Shown here piece by piece: positions 13,001 to 18,177 of a DNA stretch of 18,177 nucleotides; within the stretch, counting starts at the first letter, position 1, and each line of letters opens with the position of its first letter. This stretch comes from Candidatus Pacearchaeota archaeon (GTDB taxonomy: Archaea > Nanobdellota > Nanobdellia > Pacearchaeales > GW2011-AR1): assembly GCA_018304205.1 (NCBI GenBank), contig JAGVWR010000012.1, forward strand, positions 1 through 18,177, in the 5' to 3' direction. The notes beneath the pieces are model-generated. The model was not told the origin of the DNA, ran no database searches, and saw only the letters and a list, made by a program, of their open reading frames with translations. The translations under genes and the position numbers were made by a program.

Positions 13001-13367
13001 CCCCGTTATCCACGAATAGAGCATAAAGAGGATCATTTCCATTATAATTGCTAAAGACATACTTATCTGCCGCAGAATGATTTGTCTTAAGCCACATTGC
13101 AATAGTCAATCCTTCCTCACCTTCTAAATCAAATACTGCTGAATCTGTAATATTGAAATACTTTGCAACCCCATCAAATTCATAAGCTCCCCCATATTTC
13201 CCAGTAACATTAAATGTTGGACAATTTGTACAAGTTCCATTGTTTCCATATCTTGAAGTGTCATTAAATCTTGTATAATCATCAAAGTTCATCATTAAAA
13301 CAAGAGAGTCATTATACATTGTGTAATTCGTTCCGTTCCAATTGAATTTTACTGAACTTATCGGCAA
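10005..13367 (-). CDS. Giant LamG/Ig-like surface protein, C-terminal part of a frameshifted gene
   Basis: About 1120 residues of an exported surface protein. Order: LamG/concanavalin-like domain (about 20-230: LVLMMNFDD, EFDGVAKYFNI, IWHYIVASRD, FFNGTIDELRVYNR). Ig-like repeats with VTIINPTNKTYN and DGSYxFKVxANDTSNN (about 290-390 and 655-760), a third weaker one to about 850, and an unrelated stretch between the first two. Three Cys-rich thrombospondin-1-like repeats (CGEWSSC, CGEWSAC, CGSWGTC). A DGNENGIDCGGDC motif. Finally one membrane helix and a Lys/Arg tail. N-x-S/T glycosylation sequons are abundant. No credible start exists: the only nearby start-like codon is TTG without a ribosome site. 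The frame continues upstream as VNISIIENSLPISS, which completes the neighbouring frame at 13390-15360. Confidence 0.85.
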   Translation of the reverse strand: MPISSVKFNWNGTNYTMYNDSLVLMMNFDDYTRFNDTSRYGNNGTCTNCPTFNVTGKYGGAYEFDGVAKYFNITDSAVFDLEGEEGLTIAMWLKTNHSAADKYVFSNYNGNDPLYALFVDNGAIRFTIRSTDGLGSSTITGANIANGIWHYIVASRDAGTNTVQIYIDGVTSVQGSDGTAGKTIYPSGALYVGAQYSGVSVGNFFNGTIDELRVYNRTFSLAEVVENYFMNLAKYNATNWGLYVNQSKNSTGGLDYGNYTYFACAGDSNVENCTEQRTVRLSADSVNPLVTIINPTNKTYNLVNFPLLFNVTINENASAMYSLDGGVHNVSMTGNESLSAGGLFGTRFNATNGSLADGSYTFKVYANDTSNNRNYTESIVFSVDRTSPLINFTVPTPINNTITTNNSFIVNVSVVKSNLHNITYSWNGTLINIDVNQVGTPVYFGENGVIINSQAEFSFGTQGENNWYYYRRSLSTGAYSLLQWTDPTWGGSADGILGQTYSHPAPNYDAARAWNVSIPGNIIINVSIRDGDNGVGDGINYSIYKNSEQLYFNSFLNGFSANITNTTSVNVGDVIYFWTDKKVETDYDATLENITIKYGSSYLNLTQLNSTNWGLLVYHNNVSVGRYIYSACASDTSNNENCTETRTIQIVADLNAPLVTIINPTNKTYNFVDFPLVFNVTLNENGSVLYTLDNYLHNYTMTGNESTLFGTAFNRTNSSMSDGSYVFKVWANDTSNNVNNTANITFSVDKTFPEVTINSPTATTYTVNTYLINLTLDESGSCLYSLDYGVNNETLTNNGNIDFNSTKTGIANADYTLTAYCNDSAGNRNYTTNVSFSVSVSSGGGDDGDDGGGGSPGGPTCISEYECGEWSSCSNDQRTRICIDTKCNSKDIIETTSCNVDICVSDWLCGEWSACANGKTTRRCEDLNSCTTNVQPVEELACSIDNCVPDIQCGSWGTCEYEDRIEDVFDGEIKLSGERARECEDFGGCIEGYSDNLLCESSYEIELIEENVCGQKTLIAINKKTGVPVTHINLDAWKNSNLQIKFVQSNLTTCSTCFNNIKDGNENGIDCGGDCAICKDDRIDISYIKWILWLLLLILLLAIGIYLEEKHRKRKRKMKK

Positions 13368-13389
13368 AGAGTTCTCAATTATAGAAATA

Positions 13390-15360
13390 TTAACTATTAC
13401 CGCTTATGTTTGTTTTTATTGTATTATCATCTAATGTGGGCCCTATGAAATTAATGACTGGATCAACAACATAATCAAATTCAACATCTCCTCCAAGAAC
13501 AAGCAAATCAAAAGTGTCCTGACTTCCATTAAATTCGGTCAGATATAATTTATATTCAGAATCATTATGAGAATAAATATCCTCAAAAGTCATAATTTTT
13601 TCAGTCCCATTGATCTCATAAACTTCAACACTTACATTACTTTCAGTTATATTACTTCTAGCATAAATTGTAATATCCTTTTCATTTGTCAAATTCTGTT
13701 CAAAAGTAACTCTAATATAATGTCCAACTGGAATAGAAGTCCAACTGTTATCTCTTTCCTTAACAGCAGGATAAACATCTTCAATAAATTCCCTATTAGA
13801 ATCCAAATGCTCTGCCTTTGTAATCAAAATAATTTCAAAGGTCTGATTACTCAAATGTGGAGTTATCCACTCCAAATAATCCAAATAATTATTTCCATCA
13901 AGATCATAAGCATCAAATGCTACAAAACTTTGATTTTCCTTCCAGTATATTTTTATCCTATCTTCTTCCCCAACTCTATAAACCTCTTTTATATCTGTGA
14001 ATGACAAAACATCTGTATAATTCAAATCATCTGGTCCAGAAATAATGACAGTTTTTCCTGATTCAGTTTCCTGCTCAGTTGCAATAGGTGCAGGAGTTTC
14101 ATATTCAATTACATATTCTTGTACATTGTCATCTAAGGTAACTTCCAAAGAAGTATTTTCCTCGTTAAGAGGTTCATCAATTGCTCTTCCAGTAAATCTA
14201 AACAATCCATTAATCCATTTTATCAAAGAAAAATCATTCTTTTTCTTCAATTCAATATCCAAAGCAACATTTCCTGTAATACCATTAACCTGAGCTTCAA
14301 TTGTAACATTTTCAACAACATCCAAAGAAACATTCTGAGTCCATTTTACTGGCTCGCCTAACTTTATCTCAGATCTCTCTAGTTTAATGCTTACTGTTCC
14401 AGATGAAACTAAAATAGTAAATTCGTTACTTTCTAAACTCGTGTTTAAATCTTCGGAGTAAGCAATTATCTTTCCTTTTCTAGCCCCGCTAAATCCCTCG
14501 TCTGGAATTAAAGTCAGATTATGAATATCAAAAGTAGAAGTGAAATTAGACATATTTACATAATAAGAATAAGCTCCATAGAAATATTCCTCTAAATTTA
14601 ATTCGTAAGAAGAACCTTTCTTAATTCTAATTAATGGAATATCATTTATTAGGATTAGATTTACACTTGTTATATTCACGATAGTTTCATTCAAAATAAT
14701 AGTTTCTGTTTCATTCACGATGATAATCTCTGATGTTGTGCTATTGGATAACTCAGTTATATTGCTTTGAGTATCTTCACTTAGGGTATCATTTATCATA
14801 GAACTATTGGAATCAATATCAGTTTGATTTAAATCATTATTTTCTATTATAATCTCTTCTTCACTCTCAATTTCTTCATCAAAACTTTCATTTAAGGTCT
14901 CATCAGTTACAATATTTTCAATTTCTTCTGATCTATTTTGCTCGCTAGAGGAAGTTATCTGAGTATCAACCTCTTCTCCAGTAGAATCCCCACTTTCAAT
15001 TGTATTATCTAAATCGCCTATATCTACAACCTCGATAGTCTCTACATCTTCTGAAGGCGTAGAATTATCTTCTACTGTATAACTTGAAATAACTTTACCT
15101 ATGAAAGTTACAAAACTGGTAACTTTAGAATTAATTTCACCTTCATTTGTGTAATTAACATAATAAAAAACTAAACCAAGTAAAAAAATCATAAAAAATA
15201 CTAAAATAAATTGTAGAACAACCTTTTTCCTTCCAAAATTTTCTCCAGGAAGACTCTTGCCTATATACCTCTTCCCGACTTTATCTCCAAGTCGATAAGA
15301 TTCATAATAATAGGGTCCATGCAATTTACCTCCTTTTCTTACAAACTTCTTATAAACCAT
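13390..15360 (-). CDS. Giant surface protein, N-terminal part, ending at a frameshift
   Basis: 656 residues. Residues 1-45 are cytoplasmic and basic, with YKKFVRKGGKLHGPYYYESYR and KRYIGK, a small motif I associate with DPANN surface proteins and some DNA-binding proteins. One membrane helix (47-68) follows, then a Ser/Thr/Asp/Glu-rich stalk (about 72-225) and beta-rich extracellular modules: an Ig/cadherin-like part (about 230-350), then TFEQNLTNEKDITIYAR, FNGSQDTFDLLVLGGDVEFDYVVDPVINF (about 545-640). The frame stops after NTIKTNISGNS, exactly where homologous modules run into VNISI...FNWNGTNYT, now found in the next frame. With both parts joined, the protein would be about 1785 residues, anchored at each end. 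It has a leaderless start, and the repeat TGTAGAACAACC abuts the ATG. Confidence 0.85.
   Translation of the reverse strand: MVYKKFVRKGGKLHGPYYYESYRLGDKVGKRYIGKSLPGENFGRKKVVLQFILVFFMIFLLGLVFYYVNYTNEGEINSKVTSFVTFIGKVISSYTVEDNSTPSEDVETIEVVDIGDLDNTIESGDSTGEEVDTQITSSSEQNRSEEIENIVTDETLNESFDEEIESEEEIIIENNDLNQTDIDSNSSMINDTLSEDTQSNITELSNSTTSEIIIVNETETIILNETIVNITSVNLILINDIPLIRIKKGSSYELNLEEYFYGAYSYYVNMSNFTSTFDIHNLTLIPDEGFSGARKGKIIAYSEDLNTSLESNEFTILVSSGTVSIKLERSEIKLGEPVKWTQNVSLDVVENVTIEAQVNGITGNVALDIELKKKNDFSLIKWINGLFRFTGRAIDEPLNEENTSLEVTLDDNVQEYVIEYETPAPIATEQETESGKTVIISGPDDLNYTDVLSFTDIKEVYRVGEEDRIKIYWKENQSFVAFDAYDLDGNNYLDYLEWITPHLSNQTFEIILITKAEHLDSNREFIEDVYPAVKERDNSWTSIPVGHYIRVTFEQNLTNEKDITIYARSNITESNVSVEVYEINGTEKIMTFEDIYSHNDSEYKLYLTEFNGSQDTFDLLVLGGDVEFDYVVDPVINFIGPTLDDNTIKTNISGNS
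15211..15223 (-). promoter_or_regulatory. Third copy of the TTGTAGAACAACC motif, inside the surface-protein gene
   Basis: The 13-mer also found at 15360-15372 recurs here 149 bp downstream of the start, over codons for the first residues of the membrane helix. It could be an auxiliary operator or a coincidence of the KVVLQ codons. Confidence 0.4.
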
Positions 15361-15434
15361 TGTAGAACAACCCCTTTTTAACCTCTTTTTATCAAGTAAA
15401 TAAGAAAAATAATATATATAAAGGTTGTTCTACA
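15361..15434. promoter_or_regulatory. Divergent promoter flanked by a perfect 12-bp inverted repeat
   Basis: TGTAGAACAACC (15361-15372) and its exact reverse complement GGTTGTTCTACA (15423-15434) bracket the promoters of the surface-protein and glycosylase genes. In each direction the repeat lies between the TATA-like box and the start codon, where a bound regulator would block transcription. This looks like a paired operator, but no regulator gene is adjacent. Confidence 0.6.
15411..15422 (+). promoter_or_regulatory. TATA box of the glycosylase gene
   Basis: AATATATATAAA is centred about 27 bp before the ATG at 15444, the leaderless spacing. The inverted-repeat arm begins one base later. 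Confidence 0.6.
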
Positions 15435-15443
15435 TCACTTTTT

Positions 15444-16046
15444 ATGAAAAAAGAGCTCTTGCAGTTGTATAAAAACAAAAAATATTTGATAAAAAATAGA
15501 CTTGAAAGTTTTAAATCTTTAACCGAAGATCAAAAATTCAAAGAATTTCTCTTCTGCTTGCTAACTCCACAAAGCAATGCTCAAAAGTGTTGGGAAGCAG
15601 TAGAACAGCTATCTAATTTAAAAGAATTTAACATAAATAACATTGCAAAAATATTAAAGACGAAAACTCGTTTTCACAATACAAAAGCAAAAAGAATTCT
15701 AAAAGCAAGAGAAACATTCCCAAAAATAGAAAAATTATTAGAAAACAATAATAAAAAAGTATTGAGAAAAGAAATAGCAGAAATAGTAAATGGCTATGGT
15801 TTAAAAGAAGCTTCTCATTTCATAAGAAATATAGGTCTTTCAAATAACGAAATAGCTATTCTAGATAGACACATTCTAAGAAACCTAAAATCTCTTAAAA
15901 TCATAAGTGAAGATAAAATGAAAAATAATAAACATTACTTGGAAACGGAAGAAAAATTTCTAAACCTAGCAAAATCACTAAAAATCCCTCCAGACGAACT
16001 TGATTTGCTCTTTTGGAGCAAAGAAAACGGAGAGATTTTTAAATAA
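15444..16046 (+). CDS. ogg: 8-oxoguanine DNA glycosylase/AP lyase, archaeal Ogg2 type
   Basis: A 200-residue member of the HhH-GPD superfamily, closest in plan to the Methanocaldococcus Ogg2 enzyme of about 207 residues. It removes 8-oxoguanine from DNA and nicks the backbone by beta-elimination (base excision repair). Helix-hairpin-helix VNGYGLKEASHF holds the Schiff-base Lys121; AILDRHILR holds the catalytic Asp141. The C-terminus ends LFWSKENGEIFK, and the terminal Lys200 corresponds to the C-terminal lysine that reads the damaged base in Ogg2 (family knowledge). There is no Fe-S cluster cysteine set, which separates it from endonuclease III. Length and key residues are complete, so it should be active. 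It is leaderless and divergent from the surface-protein gene, with a shared inverted repeat. Confidence 0.93.
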   Translation: MKKELLQLYKNKKYLIKNRLESFKSLTEDQKFKEFLFCLLTPQSNAQKCWEAVEQLSNLKEFNINNIAKILKTKTRFHNTKAKRILKARETFPKIEKLLENNNKKVLRKEIAEIVNGYGLKEASHFIRNIGLSNNEIAILDRHILRNLKSLKIISEDKMKNNKHYLETEEKFLNLAKSLKIPPDELDLLFWSKENGEIFK

Positions 16047-16123
16047 TAGAAAGATTAAATATTTACACAAATTTCACAAGTTACACAAAAGGCTATCAAA
16101 AAGAATAAATCGAAATATCAAAT

Positions 16124-16708
16124 CTATTCTAATTCCTTTACTGTTCTATTATCATAAACCCACTGATCAGTTTCAACATCGTCTTTAATCCCGGCAAGCA
16201 CCGCTTTCGAAGGCTTAACCAACATATTATACCCATAAACAAACAAATCAGAGGACAGTTTACCTTTCTCTCCAAAATGAAGAGTATGAATATCAGCCCT
16301 TAACTGTATTCCAATTAAGTTTTTATTATCAAACCGAACTTCCCCATAATCTATCACTTCTGGCTCATCAAAGATGTCATAAAATTTTTTAAGTGTTCTT
16401 CCAGAAACTCCTGACATCCTTTTTCCAAGAGTCTCTCTAAGAAGCCTAGCCCTTTCAAGAGACATATCTTTATTATGAACGGTAAAAGAATATGGGCTTT
16501 TATTCAAATCTTTACTACAAAAATCAATTATTTGTTGCAACCCTCTTTCTTTATAATCAATAAGACAAGCAGTTTTCAATGAATAAACATCAAATTTCTC
16601 ATTAGGCCCGATTCTATATCTCTTGAAAGGACCTATTTTAGTCATCCATTCATGAAATCTCTGCGCTAAATGCTCCGGTTGATAACTGGGAAACTGATTC
16701 TTGATCAT
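16124..16708 (-). CDS. Hypothetical protein, 194 residues
   Basis: I do not recognise this protein. It is soluble, with no signal or membrane segment. An N-terminal helical half contains HLAQRFHEWMTKIGPFKRYRIGPNEKFDVYSLKTACLIDY and a basic patch RLLRETLGKRMSGVSGRTLKKFYDIF (about 90-115). A mixed alpha/beta C-terminal half follows, with EVRFDNKNLIGIQLRADIHTLHFG. The basic Gly/Ser/Arg stretch could touch nucleic acid, but no named motif supports that. A TATA box and a GGGAG purine-rich site lie upstream of the chosen ATG. The gene is alone on its strand between the glycosylase gene, which converges on it, and repeat copy D. Confidence 0.78.
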   Translation of the reverse strand: MIKNQFPSYQPEHLAQRFHEWMTKIGPFKRYRIGPNEKFDVYSLKTACLIDYKERGLQQIIDFCSKDLNKSPYSFTVHNKDMSLERARLLRETLGKRMSGVSGRTLKKFYDIFDEPEVIDYGEVRFDNKNLIGIQLRADIHTLHFGEKGKLSSDLFVYGYNMLVKPSKAVLAGIKDDVETDQWVYDNRTVKELE

Positions 16709-16737
16709 GAAGCTCCCTCTCCAAAGAACTTAAAAAC

Positions 16738-16749
16738 GATTTATATACT
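16738..16749 (-). promoter_or_regulatory. TATA box of the 194-residue protein gene
   Basis: On the minus strand AGTATATAAATC lies about 36 bp (centre) before the ATG and would give a leader of about 10 nt carrying GGGAG. Confidence 0.55.
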
Positions 16750-16793
16750 CTACACTATACTTACATTCACTACTAAAAATAAAGACAAACAAT

Positions 16794-16871
16794 ATCAAAA
16801 GCACTATGTAGCCCTCATGCCTTGGATGCTAGAAGGATCTTTTATGATTTTCTTCAAGTTCCTTAACATAA
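16794..16871 (+). repeat. Structured dispersed repeat, copy D (short form)
   Basis: It shares with copies A and B the start ATCAAAAGCA, the core CTCATGC-TTGGATGCT and the end TCAAGTTCCTTAACATAA. Both inner GC-rich hairpins are missing or replaced by AT-rich sequence, giving 78 nt instead of 124. The region after GATGCTAGA resembles copy C, so C and D form a short subfamily. It fills the gap between a gene start and a gene end, both on the minus strand. Confidence 0.65.
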
Positions 16872-16874
16872 AGA

Positions 16875-18170
16875 TTAAGAATAATATATTGAACTTACTT
16901 CATTCGCATTTACGACTCTATTATAAATTTTTACATCGTCTATTTTCCCATTAAACCACTCTCCAGAAACAGCTCCAGTAGTATAAGTGCCGATCTGTAA
17001 AGGTGAACTACTTCTTGTATCACCAATTGATCCCCCAGTATTTGAAGCAACTAAAATTCCATCAAGATATAAATAAAGATCATTGTCATCACGCACACCG
17101 ACAATATGATGCCAAGAGTTATCATTATACGCCAAAGTTGAGGTTGCGGTATGGGCACTACCCGCTTCATTTGAACTAAAACTTATTTTATTATCTAGTT
17201 GAAGCGAAACACCCAAAGGATTTGGAAGATTAGAAGTATCACTCGCCTTACCTATCAAATGATCTGCCCAAACTCCAACATTTCCAGAAGTCTTAAACCA
17301 TAGGGAAATACTGAACTTACTTCCATCGGCGCCTAAATTGATACTTCCAGTATGGGGTATTTCAATTCTATCATTTATTCCATCAAAACTCGCTCCCTGG
17401 TCTAATTTTCCAGCTGCAAATCCAACTCCTCCTTGTCCTGTTCCCTCATGTCCGTTTCCACTATTATCAATAAAATCATTTTCAAAAGCCCAGTAAGCAA
17501 TATAATCAGTCGGAGCAGAAACACAACTTCCAACAACACAAACTCCAATTGAACAACTTGTCCCATCAATTTTATTTCCTAATTCGATACAAGTTCCCCA
17601 TGTTCCTGCAGAACAAGTTTGCTGATAATTCTTACATTCATTTGATCCAGAACACGATTGTGTCTCACTACCAGTACAAGAAGAAGCAGGTAAAGTTAGA
17701 ATACTGCCCTCTTCATCGCCTTTTATTTTGTAACTCACCACCTCATTTCCAATTATTTCATTTCCATCTTTATTCAAAACAATTGGAGCAACTGCAATTC
17801 TTTTTATACTTGTCAAATTATGCTCAAATCTTAGAATGATTATTGTTTTACTTCCTAGTTCGTTTATACTTCCATCAATTCTTTTTACAACTCTATTTCC
17901 TTCATTATCTTCTATTATAACATTAACTGCTTCTAGTTCTGCTTCTCCAGCACTTCTAGTTAATTTAAACGTAATATTATTATCTTCTGTAATTACAACA
18001 TTTTTACTAGGAATTGAAAAACCAACATTAAAAACGCCAGTATCTATTTTAGCGCTATTATCAAGAATAAATACTCTCGCAAACGCCCAAACAATAATAA
18101 CTGCAGCAAGAACAAGTAATATCAGCAAGACAGTTGTAACAACATCACTTAAACCTCTTTTTTTCATCAT
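16875..18170 (-). CDS. Pilin-like (class III signal peptide) LamG surface protein
   Basis: A 431-residue protein. KKRGLSDVVTTVLLILLVLAAVIIVWAF is an archaeal class III (type IV pilin-like) signal: a prepilin peptidase would cut between Gly6 and Leu7, leaving the hydrophobic helix at the new N-terminus for membrane anchoring or filament assembly. Residues about 45-155 form a beta-rich domain as in archaeal pilin-like proteins. Residues 165-216 are Cys-rich, with nine cysteines, probably disulphide-linked. Residues 222-431 are a complete LamG/concanavalin-like domain (IAYWAFEND, GASFDGINDRIEI, WHHIVGVRDDNDLYLYLDG, EWFNGKIDDVKIYNR), which may bind sugar. ATG 18170 and ATG 18167 are both possible starts; the promoter lies beyond the window end. 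Confidence 0.88.
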   Translation of the reverse strand: MMKKRGLSDVVTTVLLILLVLAAVIIVWAFARVFILDNSAKIDTGVFNVGFSIPSKNVVITEDNNITFKLTRSAGEAELEAVNVIIEDNEGNRVVKRIDGSINELGSKTIIILRFEHNLTSIKRIAVAPIVLNKDGNEIIGNEVVSYKIKGDEEGSILTLPASSCTGSETQSCSGSNECKNYQQTCSAGTWGTCIELGNKIDGTSCSIGVCVVGSCVSAPTDYIAYWAFENDFIDNSGNGHEGTGQGGVGFAAGKLDQGASFDGINDRIEIPHTGSINLGADGSKFSISLWFKTSGNVGVWADHLIGKASDTSNLPNPLGVSLQLDNKISFSSNEAGSAHTATSTLAYNDNSWHHIVGVRDDNDLYLYLDGILVASNTGGSIGDTRSSSPLQIGTYTTGAVSGEWFNGKIDDVKIYNRVVNANEVSSIYYS

Positions 18171-18177
18171 TACACTA

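Noticed and set aside
13385..13410. Programmed frameshifting at the surface-protein junction
   Set aside because: No slippery heptamer, homopolymer or following pseudoknot is evident, so mutation or sequence error is simpler.

Overview
The window looks like an AT-rich archaeal chromosome segment, most likely from a DPANN lineage of the Woesearchaeota/Pacearchaeota type. This is inferred from gene content and signals, not from a marker phylogeny. The evidence is: TATA-like boxes centred about 26 bp upstream of many start codons (leaderless transcripts), an Ogg2-type DNA glycosylase, an archaeal class III (pilin-type) signal peptide, and very large Asn/Ser/Thr-rich LamG and Ig-like surface proteins. 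Small membrane proteins of unknown function are also common here.

Layout. Positions 1-445 hold no credible gene, only one copy of a structured repeat and a possible insertion-sequence remnant. Positions 446-2035 (minus) encode a DEAD-box RNA helicase followed by a CxxC-x17-CxxC zinc protein, both carrying RGG tracts. Positions 2208-5959 hold a small membrane protein, a K+ channel-like RCK protein lacking a recognisable selectivity filter, an unknown 78-residue protein, tRNA-Gln(CTG), a Kef-type cation/proton antiporter with a C-terminal RCK domain, and a YdjM/DUF457 membrane hydrolase. Positions 6007-6920 carry three small paralogous membrane proteins in tandem. Positions 6908-8147 form a mobile patch: a second near-identical structured repeat, tRNA-Thr(GGT), a degraded IS200/IS605 TnpA element, and a truncated B12-binding/radical SAM gene. 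Positions 8210-9971 carry a membrane protein with an Ada-like zinc site and a tightly coupled pair of unknown genes. Positions 10005-15360 (minus) encode one giant surface protein now split by a frameshift near 13390-13406. It diverges from an Ogg2 8-oxoguanine glycosylase gene (15444-16046) across a promoter flanked by a perfect 12-bp inverted repeat. The right end holds an unknown 194-residue gene and a pilin-like LamG surface protein (both minus).

Themes. Two genes use RCK domains, the channel-like protein and the antiporter, which suggests nucleotide-linked control of ion flux. Two gene groups build the cell surface. The helicase and zinc protein probably act on RNA.

The most unusual element is a dispersed repeat family. 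Two 124-nt copies differ at only four positions and fold into two arms, each an outer stem around an inner hairpin. There are two shortened copies and one tail-only copy. All lie in the same orientation at gene borders, and one supplies the stop codon of the gene it abuts.
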